Shown: positions 1-8,709, counted from the stretch's first letter. The stretch: 64,000 nucleotides of DNA from AB-137-C09 sp964645625 (GCA_964645625.1 CAZYAI010000004.1:42077-106076); one strand, 5' to 3'. Numbers and translations are program-made. Notes: generated by a model from the letters alone, not told the origin.

Positions 1-797
1 GCTTAACCGCCCCCACATTACGTTACCGTAATGGCATTGCAGTAGGGCAAATTATTCAGACACCCAATGATTTATCACAATCAACGTTGATTCGAACCGA
101 TGTTCCTTATGCTGGTGCCTTAACCACACAGATTAATTGGTATGGTTTTAATGCCGAACAATTACGTGCCATGGAAGTCGTCATCGGTGTACTAGGTCCC
201 GCTTCACTGGGCGGAATCACACAAAAAACCGTTCATCAGTTCAGTGGTAATGGTGTACCACAGGGCTGGCACAACCAATTATCCAACGAACCATTATTGG
301 GTATCAATATTTTACGCAAACAACGGCTGAGCCATGGTGGGCATCCTGCCCAATACGCTTGGGATGTTGCTGTAGGTGGCTGTGTTACAGCAGGTAATTT
401 ATTAACCCAAGCCAGTATTGATCTTGACCTCCGCTTTGGACTGAATATGCCATCAGGCTTTAACGCCGCACCTGATCCCATCGGTTTAAACATTCATTAT
501 ATGGCAACCCTGCCTGCCGCAGAACAACAACGTGCATCAATCTATGCTACTGCCACCATGCGAGGAACCGCTGTAGCACGCAATATATTCCTTGATGGAA
601 ACACATTTCGTCGCAGTCACCACATCAAAAAGCGACCTTTAGTATTATGGTCTTTTTTTGGTCTTCATTATGCCCAAAGGCAATGGCGATTGCACCTGTA
701 TGCAATGGTCTCTAGCGACAACGTGTATGTAACTACTGCTTCGCAAGCAGAAAAAGGTGAACGCGGCGCTAGCATCATGTTCGAGTGGCTCTATTAA
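1..797 (+). CDS. LpxR-like outer membrane lipid A deacylase family (DUF2219), 5' end missing
   Basis: The reading frame is open from base 3 at the window edge, so the gene starts outside; the TTG at base 87 is internal. In the part seen, an N-terminal stretch reading RYRNGIAVGQIIQTPND is followed by a DVPYAG motif. The YTNG-like segment, the GQ..TP.D segment and the PYAG segment are hallmarks of the LpxR/DUF2219 family. That family forms a 12-stranded outer membrane barrel, and its best known member removes the 3' acyloxyacyl chain of lipid A. The protein ends in an aromatic residue (WLY), as outer membrane barrel proteins usually do. The catalytic N-terminal residues lie outside the window, so lipid A deacylase activity is inferred from the family only. 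Confidence 0.75.
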   Translation, partial: LTAPTLRYRNGIAVGQIIQTPNDLSQSTLIRTDVPYAGALTTQINWYGFNAEQLRAMEVVIGVLGPASLGGITQKTVHQFSGNGVPQGWHNQLSNEPLLGINILRKQRLSHGGHPAQYAWDVAVGGCVTAGNLLTQASIDLDLRFGLNMPSGFNAAPDPIGLNIHYMATLPAAEQQRASIYATATMRGTAVARNIFLDGNTFRRSHHIKKRPLVLWSFFGLHYAQRQWRLHLYAMVSSDNVYVTTASQAEKGERGASIMFEWLY

Positions 798-799
798 AC

Positions 800-868
800 G
801 AGCATGGCTTTATCACGCACTGTAGCAACGGTGTTTCATCGCTCGATGTGACAGAAAGTTATGCCTAT
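800..868. repeat. Structured intergenic repeat, copy 1
   Basis: A roughly 69-base imperfect palindrome. GCAT and CTTT near the left end pair with AAAG and ATGC near the right end, and there is an inner hairpin CATCG-ct-CGATG. It ends ATGCCTAT, as does the copy near 31,978. It lies 74 bases upstream of tRNA-Ile. Related copies are described near 31,978, 36,196, 53,158 and 60,908. Family membership was judged by eye. Confidence 0.5.
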
Positions 869-941
869 CAAGCTAAGTTACCGCTTTGTCGTGTGCTATG
901 GTTGCCAATTCAGTGGGAATAGTTATCCTGCCGCCGCTTAA

Positions 942-1018
942 GGGCCTATGGCGCAATTGGTTAGCGCTACCGGCTCATAACCGGTTGGTTCCAGGTTCGA
1001 GTCCTGGTGGGCCCACCA
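942..1018 (+). tRNA. ileX: tRNA-Ile (CAU anticodon, lysidine type)
   Basis: A full 77-base cloverleaf with encoded CCA. The acceptor stem is GGGCCTA paired with TGGGCCC, the T arm is CCAGG-TTCGAGT-CCTGG, and the anticodon loop is CTCATAA with anticodon CAU. The acceptor and T-arm sequence matches the minor isoleucine tRNA (AUA-reading, C34 converted to lysidine by TilS) better than elongator or initiator Met. The choice between Ile2 and Met rests on this resemblance. Confidence 0.9.
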
Positions 1019-1023
1019 AATCC

Positions 1024-1058
1024 AATAGCACCAAAGTGATTATCGCTTTGGTGCTATT
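1024..1058 (+). terminator. Perfect hairpin between tRNA-Ile and grxD
   Basis: AATAGCACCAAAG (1024-1036) is exactly complementary to CTTTGGTGCTATT (1046-1058), a 13-bp stem with a 9-base loop. No T-run follows, and the grxD ribosome-binding site (GGAG) begins about 5 bases later. It could end or process the tRNA transcript, or gate grxD translation on read-through. Confidence 0.5.
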
Positions 1059-1072
1059 CTGCGGAGTTAATC

Positions 1073-1399
1073 ATGGAAGAAGTACTTAAACAGATTGAAC
1101 AAGTGGTAAACAACCATGATGTGGTACTGTTTATGAAGGGTACACCTGAGTTTCCGCAATGTGGATTTTCCCAGCGCGTAGCTGCTATTCTGAACACCGA
1201 AGGTGTACCTTATGCAGCAGTAAATGTCTTGTTGGACGATAACGTTCGTGAAGGCATTAAACGCTACGCTGATTGGCCAACAATCCCTCAACTATTCATC
1301 AAAGGTGAATTTATTGGTGGTTGTGACATTGTCACTGAATTAGCGCAAAATGGTGAGTTAAAAAACCTATTACAGGATGTGACTCCTACTGATTCATAA
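1073..1399 (+). CDS. grxD: Monothiol glutaredoxin, Grx4 family
   Basis: A 108-residue single-domain monothiol glutaredoxin with the CGFS signature at residues 30-33 and the following Q(R)VAAIL helix. It also has the WPTIPQLFI strand with the cis-Pro and the GGCDI glutathione-binding segment. CGFS glutaredoxins bind a glutathione-ligated [2Fe-2S] cluster as dimers and pass it to apoproteins. The length is typical of the family. GGAG lies about 7 bases before the ATG. The gene directly follows tRNA-Ile and a strong hairpin, so it may be co-transcribed with the tRNA. Confidence 0.95.
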   Translation: MEEVLKQIEQVVNNHDVVLFMKGTPEFPQCGFSQRVAAILNTEGVPYAAVNVLLDDNVREGIKRYADWPTIPQLFIKGEFIGGCDIVTELAQNGELKNLLQDVTPTDS

Positions 1400-1700
1400 A
1401 AAGCTGACGTTTTCTCATGAAGTAACGATTCAGACTGCCTGTGTTTTATTCGCCAGCAAAAAAGGCGCGCAACATACTCCCTGTGTGTAAGTGCTTTTGA
1501 TGCATGCAACTAAAAAATATTGGTAAGCTGAACCATTACCTCGTCAACTTCATTCTTTTTTTGCAATTTTGCTTTGGGGAGAATACACTGTCTCGTGGTG
1601 CGACCGCTACCGTGAGGCTACCCTTTGGCAGCACTTTCATACACCCCATGCGTGTGAGAGAACTTAATAAACGCGGTTGATTTATCTGGAGGTATGCTCT
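1400..1700 (+). promoter_or_regulatory. grxD-hpf intergenic region with candidate sigma-70 promoter
   Basis: This 300-base gap has no convincing gene. The best promoter is TTGCAA (1561-1566), a 17-base spacer, then TACACT (1584-1589), pointing at hpf about 110 bases away. In many proteobacteria rpoN stands directly upstream of hpf/ptsN; it is absent here. No clean -24/-12 sigma-54 site was found. Confidence 0.4.
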
Positions 1701-2264
1701 ATGCGGGTATCGATTACCGGTCATCATGTTGAGCTGACTGAAGCATTAAAACAGTATGTAGAAGACAAGCTGCAACACCTGAAACATTCATTTGACCATG
1801 TTGTGGATGTTCATGTGGTTATGTCGGTTGAAAAATACCGCCAACGCTGCGAAATCAGCATGCAGGTAAGCGGAACAAACATCCATGCCAGCAAAGAAAC
1901 TGAAGACATGTATGCTTCAATTGACGGTGTAGTAGGCAAACTGAACCGTCAGTTGAAACGCTACCGTTCAAAAATTCGCACTCGTGCTGAAAAGAACCAC
2001 AGAGCGGGGCGTCAAATTGAAGTAGCGCACCGTATTCTTGGTCAATCTGATGCAGATGATGAATTATCCGAAGACTTCCAGCCATCGTTTGATGACCATC
2101 GCATGATTCAGGCATTGCCTATGTCGGTAACAGATGCCGTCATGCACATGGATTTAGAAGAGAATCGCGACATCATCTTTTTCACCAATATTGAAACAGA
2201 TACCCTCAACGTTCTTTATCGTCGTCCTGATGGTGGCGTAAGTTGGATTGAACCTAAGGCATAA
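1701..2264 (+). CDS. hpf: Ribosome hibernation promoting factor, long form
   Basis: A 187-residue protein starting at an ATG preceded by GGAGG at 1689-1693; an upstream in-frame ATG at 1677 has no Shine-Dalgarno. The N-terminal ~100 residues (MRVSITGHHVELT to the basic KRYRSKIR segment) form the HPF/YfiA RNA-binding domain. An acidic linker leads to a C-terminal domain (residues ~130-187, with RDIIFFTNIETDTLNVLYRR) that dimerises 70S ribosomes into 100S particles in long HPFs. It acts in stationary phase or stress. It heads the ptsN-hprK-rapZ-PTS block. Confidence 0.93.
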   Translation: MRVSITGHHVELTEALKQYVEDKLQHLKHSFDHVVDVHVVMSVEKYRQRCEISMQVSGTNIHASKETEDMYASIDGVVGKLNRQLKRYRSKIRTRAEKNHRAGRQIEVAHRILGQSDADDELSEDFQPSFDDHRMIQALPMSVTDAVMHMDLEENRDIIFFTNIETDTLNVLYRRPDGGVSWIEPKA

Positions 2265-2273
2265 GGTCTAAAA

Positions 2274-2720
2274 GTGAGCTCATCGTTAATTCCGCCTGAG
2301 CGCATTATTGTTTGCTCTACTGCGGGCAGTAAACGAGGCATAATTACTGAGCTCGCAGGGCTGCTTTACGCACTTGATCCCGATCAGGTGTTGGAGTCAA
2401 TCATGGCAAGAGAGCAGCTTGGTACGACAGGTATTGGCTATGGGGTCGCTATTCCCCATAGCCGTTTACCAGACCTTGCCGCTCCCATCGTTGCTTTAGC
2501 GCGACACCCTCAAGGGGTCGACTTTGATGCAATCGATGGTGAGCCTGTTCATTTGGTGGTAATGCTTTTGGTACCAGATGATGCAGAAAACAAACATTTG
2601 GCATTACTTGCTACACTGGCACGTTTATTACAGCAAGCATCTTTTCGCAGTTTTTTAATGACTTGTGAAGACCCGCAGGAACTATCCGATGCTTTTGCTG
2701 CCGAAGCCATCATGAGCTAA
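2274..2720 (+). CDS. ptsN: PTS EIIA-Ntr regulatory protein
   Basis: A 148-residue PTS EIIA type-2 domain. The phosphorylated histidine is H62 in GVAIPHSR. In the nitrogen PTS this protein takes phosphate from an NPr/HPr carrier and regulates other proteins, such as potassium transport and sigma-54-linked functions, instead of moving sugar. A GTG start follows hpf by 9 bases. The stop codon shares one base with the hprK start, implying translational coupling. Confidence 0.93.
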   Translation: MSSSLIPPERIIVCSTAGSKRGIITELAGLLYALDPDQVLESIMAREQLGTTGIGYGVAIPHSRLPDLAAPIVALARHPQGVDFDAIDGEPVHLVVMLLVPDDAENKHLALLATLARLLQQASFRSFLMTCEDPQELSDAFAAEAIMS

Positions 2721-3658
2721 TGGCTATCACCAGTATTAGCTTGTCTGAGATCCTCAAAGATCAGAGCAAGCAGCTAAAAATGCGACTTATTGCTGGTGAA
2801 CGTGGCATCACACGGGTTATCGACCACCCACGCATTCAAAAGCCCTCCCTAGCATTTACTGGCTTTATTGACCACCTCAGCGATTTCCGTTTGCAGGTTA
2901 TTGGCGAAACGGAACTTAACTTTCTATCCTCGCGCACTGAGCAAGAGCAATACGATGCCATCAATCAATTTTTTGATTTACGCGTAGCAGCAGCCATCAT
3001 CACACGTGACATTACCCCACCAGCAGTCATTTTAGCAGCAGCCGAACGCACCGACACACCCTTGATTGTATCTGAGCTGACCTCTTCTGAGTTTATGCTC
3101 AGCATGACCCTATACCTTTCCAAAAAATTAGCCCCAAAAGTCACCTTGCACGCCGTCTTTATGGATATATTTGGTCAAGGCGTATTATTAATGGGTAACA
3201 GCGGCTCAGGGAAAAGTGAAATTGCACTGGAACTTATCACACGAGGGCATCGCTTGGTTGCCGATGACTGTGTTGAGTTGTTTCGCGAAGCACCTGACAC
3301 CTTGGTCGGACGCTGCCCTGAACCGATCAAAGATTTCTTAGAGGTTCGCGGTCTCGGCTTCATCAACGTACGTAACGTCTTTGGCTCTGCTGCAATCACC
3401 CAATCCAAACGCGCAACACTGGTCGTCCATTGCGTCGCTTGGCATGAATTCAAACAAGAAAATCGCGGTGAACGCGAACAAGAAATGACCGAAGTTAATG
3501 GTGTCGCACTGCCTGTAGTTTACCTACCCGTAAGCCCAGGACGCTCGATGGCTGTATTAGTTGAAGTTGCCACACGCAGTCAATCCATGCGCAACTTGGG
3601 CATGGATGATAATCAGCTATTTATTGATCGAATGAATAAACGTATTTTAGAGGGGTAA
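2720..3658 (+). CDS. hprK: HPr(Ser) kinase/phosphorylase
   Basis: A 312-residue bifunctional enzyme that phosphorylates and dephosphorylates Ser46 of HPr. The N-terminal domain spans residues ~1-130. The catalytic C-terminal domain has a Walker A GNSGSGKS near residues 158-165 and the HPrK/P signature LEVRGLGFINVRNVFG near 209-224. Full length with all key motifs. The HPr encoded downstream keeps both His15 and Ser46, so a working substrate is present. It overlaps ptsN by one base and is followed by rapZ after 2 bases. Confidence 0.95.
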   Translation: MAITSISLSEILKDQSKQLKMRLIAGERGITRVIDHPRIQKPSLAFTGFIDHLSDFRLQVIGETELNFLSSRTEQEQYDAINQFFDLRVAAAIITRDITPPAVILAAAERTDTPLIVSELTSSEFMLSMTLYLSKKLAPKVTLHAVFMDIFGQGVLLMGNSGSGKSEIALELITRGHRLVADDCVELFREAPDTLVGRCPEPIKDFLEVRGLGFINVRNVFGSAAITQSKRATLVVHCVAWHEFKQENRGEREQEMTEVNGVALPVVYLPVSPGRSMAVLVEVATRSQSMRNLGMDDNQLFIDRMNKRILEG

Positions 3659-3660
3659 TC

Positions 3661-4521
3661 ATGACGAATGCTAACTATACGATGATTATTGTCAGTGGGC
3701 TTTCAGGGGCAGGTAAAAGCACGGCACTGCATGCACTGGAAGACCTTGGTTTTTTCTGCACTGATAATTTACCTGTTGAAATGCTGGAGGCTTGGTCCAC
3801 ATCTGTTCGCAACCATCACGAACGTGCTGCGGTTTGCTTGGATGTACGCAGCTTTCAAGGCTCGGAAACACTCGCCTTACCTGAAATTCAAGGTCAATGT
3901 TTAACGCTGTTTGTGGATGCTGATGATGAAGTATTACAACAACGTTTTTCTACCCTGCGCCGCAAACACCCCTTCCACCATGATGGCAACACAACATTAG
4001 AAGCTTCTATTCAGTCGGAACGTCAAGCCCTGAACACCATCCGCCAACAGGCCGATATGGTGCTGGATAGTTCGATGCTAAACCCCTATGAACTAGCTGA
4101 TTTGATTGAAACATTTTGGCTTGAACAAGGTGACAACCGTGTTTACAACCGCACACCAAACTGCACCTTGTATTCATTCAGCTACCGTCGCGGCTTACCC
4201 AAGTCGGCGGATATGGTGCTGGATGCACGCTACCTACCCAACCCCCATTACATCACCCACCTAGCACCCATGACTGGGCAAGATGCTGCTATTCATGATT
4301 TTTTTACGCAGTACCCCGAAGTTAGCGAATCGATTCAGCATATCGAACAATGGCTATCTTTTTTATGGCCACGTTTAAAACGTGAGCGCAAACAATACTT
4401 CACCCTAGCCATTGGTTGCAGTGGTGGTCGTCATCGTTCGGTGTACCTTATCGAATCTATTGCACGCTGGATGCGTGAAGAAGAATTGTGCCAGCCCTTG
4501 GTGATTCACCGCGAATTATAA
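3661..4521 (+). CDS. rapZ: RNase adapter / nucleotide-binding protein RapZ
   Basis: A 286-residue P-loop protein with Walker A GLSGAGKS at residues 13-20. The C-terminal domain carries the GCSGGRHRSV motif near residue 253, close to the GCTGGxHRSV of characterised RapZ. In E. coli RapZ senses glucosamine-6-phosphate and directs RNase E to the small RNA GlmZ. It is commonly linked to hprK/ptsN/ptsH, as here. A GAGG motif precedes the ATG. Whether it regulates an sRNA in this organism cannot be seen. Confidence 0.93.
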   Translation: MTNANYTMIIVSGLSGAGKSTALHALEDLGFFCTDNLPVEMLEAWSTSVRNHHERAAVCLDVRSFQGSETLALPEIQGQCLTLFVDADDEVLQQRFSTLRRKHPFHHDGNTTLEASIQSERQALNTIRQQADMVLDSSMLNPYELADLIETFWLEQGDNRVYNRTPNCTLYSFSYRRGLPKSADMVLDARYLPNPHYITHLAPMTGQDAAIHDFFTQYPEVSESIQHIEQWLSFLWPRLKRERKQYFTLAIGCSGGRHRSVYLIESIARWMREEELCQPLVIHREL

Positions 4522-4583
4522 TTATTTGATATTTGGTTCATGTTCGCGCTTGCACGCGCATGACTGTCTAAGAGGTTCTTTTT

Positions 4584-5006
4584 ATGATAGGTATTGTGTT
4601 GATTGCCCATGCCAAAATTGCCAGTGAGTCCAAAAAAACGATTGAACATGTGCTAGGGGAACAACCCTTTCTTACCGCCATTGATGTGGAAGATTCCGAT
4701 CACATCGACCAATCATTAGAACTGATGAAGCTTGCCATTCAACAATGTGATGCTGGTGATGGTGTTTTAGTCTTTGCCGATATGTTTGGCGGCACACCAT
4801 GCAACATCGCCCAATCTAGCGCGCTGGCTGGCTGCGAAGTTATCTCGGGTTTTAATATCCCGTCGTTAATTAAGGCTGTTTCAGAACGCGCTGCTGCCAC
4901 CGACCTAAAAACCTTGGCACAAGATACTGTAGCAGCAGGCAAACAATACATGTGCGTCACATCAGAATTCATGACCGACCATAAGGAACTCACGCAACAT
5001 GGCTGA
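4584..5006 (+). CDS. manX: PTS EIIA component, mannose family
   Basis: A 140-residue EIIA-Man domain opening MIGIVLIAHAKIA, in which His9 is the phosphorylation site, and with a FADMFGGTPCN motif near residue 70. It lacks the EIIB domain fused in enteric ManX, and no EIIB, EIIC or EIID gene is nearby. It is therefore probably a regulatory phosphoacceptor, as in other proteobacteria with a permease-less PTS. Its end overlaps the ptsH start by 8 bases. Confidence 0.9.
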   Translation: MIGIVLIAHAKIASESKKTIEHVLGEQPFLTAIDVEDSDHIDQSLELMKLAIQQCDAGDGVLVFADMFGGTPCNIAQSSALAGCEVISGFNIPSLIKAVSERAAATDLKTLAQDTVAAGKQYMCVTSEFMTDHKELTQHG

Positions 5007-5268
5007 AAGACTGGTTTGCATTCAAAATAAGCTTGGTCTGCACGCACGTGCTTCGGCCCTATTTGTAAAAACGGCGGCTGAATTTCAATCAGATGTATTT
5101 ATTCGCCGTGATGAGATGGAAGTGAATGGCAAAAGCATTATGGGCGTACTGCTACTGGCTGCTTCGCGGGGCACAGCATTAACCCTGCGCGCAGAGGGTG
5201 AGGATGCAGCTGTCGCTCTCGACACACTAGAACAGTTGGTAAACAACCTATTCGGCGAAGGTGAATAG
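4999..5268 (+). CDS. ptsH: Phosphocarrier protein HPr
   Basis: An 89-residue HPr. The catalytic phosphohistidine is H15 in NKLGLHARAS and the regulatory serine is S46 in NGKSIMGVLLLAA. Both match their positions in Gram-positive HPr, which makes it a substrate for the HprK encoded 1.3 kb upstream. It accepts phosphate from EI and passes it to the EIIA proteins of this operon. Confidence 0.96.
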   Translation: MAERLVCIQNKLGLHARASALFVKTAAEFQSDVFIRRDEMEVNGKSIMGVLLLAASRGTALTLRAEGEDAAVALDTLEQLVNNLFGEGE

Positions 5269-5269
5269 C

Positions 5270-6922
5270 ATGTCGCGCTACCAAGGAGATGCAGCAGCTT
5301 CCAGTTCTGGCGTGGTGGTTGGCCGTGTGCAAATACTGGTCTCAGGCGAATCCCCTGTAGAAGAACGTACACTGCAAGCACATGAAGTCCTGCAAGAGCA
5401 AGCACGTTTGGATACCGCCATTAAACGCGCTAGCGAAGAACTGCAACGCGAATCCCAACAAGTCACACAAGCGGGGCACCACGAAGTCGCTGCTATTCTA
5501 GAAGCCCATCGCCTGATGCTGGATGACCCCGAATTTACGGGACGGGTGCGCCAACGCATCAGCGATGAACAACTCAATGCTGAATGGGCTTTGCGCAAGC
5601 ATTTAAACCTATTACAACGCCTGTTTGCAACCATGGAAGACGAATACTTTCGCGAACGATTTCAAGATGTATGGCATCTTGGTCAACGACTGTTACAACA
5701 CCTCAGCGCGCAGCAACCATTAACGCCAATCGCTCAACATGAGGACTCCACCATTTTTGTCACGCTCGATATCAGCCCTTCTGATGTTATCAATTTATGG
5801 CGCATGGGAGCTGCGGGGGTGATCGCTGATCAGGGCGGTGTCAATGCGCATGCCATTATTATCGCACGAGGGATTGGTTTACCCATGCTGGTGGGAACAC
5901 GCACCTTGTGTAAGCAAGTCGAAGATGGAGACTGTATTATTTTGGATGCCGAGCGTAATTGCTATGTACTGGATCCTAACCAACAGGACCTTGAGCACTC
6001 ACGAGCCTTTATGTCAGCCATGGCTGCTGTGCGTCATGACCTTCAATACTTTGCCAAACGCCCCTCATTAAGCAAAGACCATCAGCCCTTGGCATTGATG
6101 GCAAATATAGAGTTTGAAGAGGAAATTGCCGCTGTTCGCGCTGTTGGCGCTGATGGTGTTGGTCTATTTCGCACAGAATTCATCTATTTACGTTCACCCA
6201 CGATTCCCGATGAAACGAGCCAATACGAAGCATACCGCCGGGTAGTAGAACACATGCAAGGTAAACCTGTGGTCTTTCGTTTATTGGATATAGGCGGCGA
6301 TAAACCTGCATTATTCCAACAACTCACTGGCGGCACTGCGAAACAAGAAAACCCCGCCCTAGGCTTACGCGGCATCCGTTTGCTGTTGGCCTGGCCAGAA
6401 GTACTCGAAGCACAACTACGCGCCTTATTACGCGCTTCGCTTCATGGCCCTATAAGTATCATGATTCCGATGATCAGCACCGTAGAAGAAGTACAACACG
6501 TTCGCACACTATTGCACCATTGCGCCAATGACCTGCAAATATCATCAGTTCCTTCATTAGGTAGTATGATTGAAGTGCCGGCAGCAGTGATGATTGCCGA
6601 TGAACTGGCACATGCCTCTGATTTCTTTTCCATCGGCAGTAATGACCTCATTCAATACTGCATGGCAGCCGACCGAGATAGCGATGGTTGTGGCATCTAT
6701 TATACCGCTGAACATCCAGCGATAAAAAAAATGATTGAATTAACGGTGCAAGCAGCGCGTAAAGCGCAAATTCCAGTATCCATATGTGGTGAGTTAGCGG
6801 GTAGTCAGGACTGGACGCAAACGTTCCTTGATTTAGGCATCGCCACCCTATCCATGACCGCCGAGCGCATACTACCTGTGCGCCGCACCTTATCCCGCCT
6901 AAACTACCAGCACTCAGGGTAA
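5270..6922 (+). CDS. ptsI: PTS enzyme I (phosphoenolpyruvate-protein phosphotransferase)
   Basis: A ~550-residue enzyme I, the PEP-dependent kinase that phosphorylates HPr. It has an N-terminal HPr-binding and phosphohistidine domain with H194 in DQGGVNAHAIIIARG. The PEP-utilising barrel contains GVGLFRTEF, FRLLDIGGDKP and SICGELA with the catalytic Cys. The chosen ATG at 5270 lies just after the ptsH stop; an in-frame GTG at 5261 overlaps ptsH and is less likely. It ends the operon. Confidence 0.95.
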   Translation: MSRYQGDAAASSSGVVVGRVQILVSGESPVEERTLQAHEVLQEQARLDTAIKRASEELQRESQQVTQAGHHEVAAILEAHRLMLDDPEFTGRVRQRISDEQLNAEWALRKHLNLLQRLFATMEDEYFRERFQDVWHLGQRLLQHLSAQQPLTPIAQHEDSTIFVTLDISPSDVINLWRMGAAGVIADQGGVNAHAIIIARGIGLPMLVGTRTLCKQVEDGDCIILDAERNCYVLDPNQQDLEHSRAFMSAMAAVRHDLQYFAKRPSLSKDHQPLALMANIEFEEEIAAVRAVGADGVGLFRTEFIYLRSPTIPDETSQYEAYRRVVEHMQGKPVVFRLLDIGGDKPALFQQLTGGTAKQENPALGLRGIRLLLAWPEVLEAQLRALLRASLHGPISIMIPMISTVEEVQHVRTLLHHCANDLQISSVPSLGSMIEVPAAVMIADELAHASDFFSIGSNDLIQYCMAADRDSDGCGIYYTAEHPAIKKMIELTVQAARKAQIPVSICGELAGSQDWTQTFLDLGIATLSMTAERILPVRRTLSRLNYQHSG

Positions 6923-6941
6923 CTGTTTAAAAAGACATAGC

Positions 6942-7793
6942 TCAATTGCATTTCACTGGAATACCAAGGGCTTGCACTTGCTGAGCTAAACCTTCCATCC
7001 ACACTTCATCTTGCGCGCTGATTTCCGCTGCTTCTGGCTGCATCGAAGGGCGCGCCAGACCGTACAGTAAAACACCTTGAATCGGAATTTTCTCAGCTTT
7101 GACTTGCCGCAGCCAAGCCAACCAATCATAGCTACGGGCATTGGCATCACGCCCCTTACTATCGTGGAAGAAGCAACTCTGAATCCATGTTGGGCAACAT
7201 CTTGCAGCAATGCTAAGCTGTTCCAATAATTGCTGCGGCGTCATATGCACGCCATTGATGCGCGCCACATCCGCTGGGGCAACAGCATCAACTTTAATCC
7301 AAACCTCACCCTGATGTTTCGCCATGTTTTTTAACGCCGCCTGAACATAAGCTTTGCGCATATAAGAACCATTGGTAATCAAGCGCAGCGGTAGTTCATC
7401 CAATGCAAAATACTGTTTGACCGCAATCACCGTTTCCATGCAAGCCTCAAACTGCGGGCTACTACTTGGCTCTCCATTGCCAGAGAATGCTATATCACAC
7501 AGCCTTTGTTGCCCCGCAGCAACCCGCTCCTGCATAAAGTTACCATGCAACACATCATCCAATAGCGTGTGCAACTCATCATGCAAACGAGCAAGATCAA
7601 TCTGTGGCGCATGACCACGTTGAAGATTAGGCACTTGGCAATACAAACAATGCCAATTACAGCGATTATCAGGGTTTAAATTGATACCAATGGAAACGCC
7701 ACCAGCCCGACGCGAAACCACGGGATAGACATAATCCATCCCCGCACTGTCACGGTCATGGTTGCGCGTATGAAGCATCGCCTTGGGGTTCAT
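6942..7793 (-). CDS. Radical SAM protein of unassigned function
   Basis: A 283-residue protein. The cluster motif is C45-x3-C49-x2-C52 (RCNWHCLYCQVP), preceded by GGVSIGINLNPDN, and FSGNGEPSSS serves as the GGEP-like SAM-binding segment. It resembles uncharacterised radical SAM proteins of the wyosine-forming or YfkA-like type, but the substrate cannot be named. Its start overlaps the end of gmhB by 4 bases, so the two are coupled. It converges on ptsI with 19 bases between. Confidence 0.8.
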   Translation of the reverse strand: MNPKAMLHTRNHDRDSAGMDYVYPVVSRRAGGVSIGINLNPDNRCNWHCLYCQVPNLQRGHAPQIDLARLHDELHTLLDDVLHGNFMQERVAAGQQRLCDIAFSGNGEPSSSPQFEACMETVIAVKQYFALDELPLRLITNGSYMRKAYVQAALKNMAKHQGEVWIKVDAVAPADVARINGVHMTPQQLLEQLSIAARCCPTWIQSCFFHDSKGRDANARSYDWLAWLRQVKAEKIPIQGVLLYGLARPSMQPEAAEISAQDEVWMEGLAQQVQALGIPVKCN

Positions 7794-8359
7794 GGCTTGT
7801 TACCTAACACAGCTGTCATCGCGCTAGCTAAATCAGGGTAGGCAGCAATGTTATGATCCAGTTTTTGTGCCTTGGCGAGGATAGCTGCAGCATCACCATA
7901 ACCACTTTGCACCAATATCGGGCGCACACCCGCTGCAATCGCTGCTTGCACATCACGCAAGGAATCACCAATCATGACCGCCGTATCTGACGTAGTATGT
8001 AATGCCTGCAAGGCTTGATGAATCATCCCTGGCAACGGTTTACGGCAAAGGCACTGATCTTCTGGGGCGTGGGGGCAATACATCACCGCATCCAACGCGC
8101 CATGCTGCTGCGCAATCGCCGACATCATCGTGGCATGAATCGCATCAAAATCGGCTTGCGGAATCATACCGCGCCCTAACGCCGATTGATTACTGATGAG
8201 TGCGGTCTGCATTCCTGCTTGTTTGGCGCGTGCAATCGCTTCAAGGCTGCCAGGAATCGCCTGCCATTGTGCCGCTGTTAAAATATAATCAGGCGAATCA
8301 AAGTTAATCACGCCATCGCGATCCAGTAAAATAGTAGTGATAGTGCTTGTCTCGTTCAT
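7790..8359 (-). CDS. gmhB: D-glycero-beta-D-manno-heptose-1,7-bisphosphate 7-phosphatase
   Basis: A ~189-residue HAD phosphatase with catalytic DRDGV (D13, D15), a SNQS motif II and the cysteine-rich zinc loop CPHAPEDQCLCRKP typical of GmhB/HisB-N. Motif IV is MIGDSLRDVQAA. It dephosphorylates heptose-1,7-bisphosphate in ADP-heptose synthesis for the LPS core. The ATG at 8359 gives a family-like N terminus; a TTG eight codons earlier is possible. Confidence 0.88.
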   Translation of the reverse strand: MNETSTITTILLDRDGVINFDSPDYILTAAQWQAIPGSLEAIARAKQAGMQTALISNQSALGRGMIPQADFDAIHATMMSAIAQQHGALDAVMYCPHAPEDQCLCRKPLPGMIHQALQALHTTSDTAVMIGDSLRDVQAAIAAGVRPILVQSGYGDAAAILAKAQKLDHNIAAYPDLASAMTAVLGNKP

Positions 8360-8421
8360 ACAAGCTACACTAGCGCGCACCAAGCTGAAATAAAGCGCGA
8401 GCCACCAAGCAAGGAGTTGTT

Positions 8422-8709
8422 ATGCCAGCAGAACAAGAAACCAATATCCCTATTCAATTACCACCTGAGGTACAGCGCGGCGTTTATGCCAATCAGCTTA
8501 TTTCCTCGCATACCCAAGAAGAGTTTATGTTGGACTTTATTTTCGCCTCACAACAAGGTGGCTCGGTGAACGCACGAGTGGTAGTAACACCCAGAAATGC
8601 CAAACGTTTTATGCAAGCCTTAGCAGAAAACATCCGTAATTATGAAAACCATTTTGGCACCATCGAAGACACCGCCACCATCAACAAACCCACAGGTCCG
8701 TTGATGTAA
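8422..8709 (+). CDS. DUF3467 family protein
   Basis: A 95-residue soluble protein. It reads IQLPPEVQRGVYANQLISSHTQEEF, then LDFIF, then ARVVVTPRNAKRFMQALAENIRNYE, which is the conserved DUF3467 pattern. The function of the family is unknown. GGAG lies 6 bases before the ATG. It stands alone between divergent gmhB and the repeat element at 8713. Confidence 0.85.
   Translation: MPAEQETNIPIQLPPEVQRGVYANQLISSHTQEEFMLDFIFASQQGGSVNARVVVTPRNAKRFMQALAENIRNYENHFGTIEDTATINKPTGPLM

Noticed and set aside
87..797. A complete gene starting at the TTG at base 87
   Set aside because: The frame is open to the window edge and the upstream residues carry conserved family motifs, so the start lies outside.
1400..1700. 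A sigma-54 promoter before hpf/ptsN
   Set aside because: TGGCAG near 1627 is not followed by a GC at the -12 position; a sigma-70-type pair at 1561-1589 fits better.
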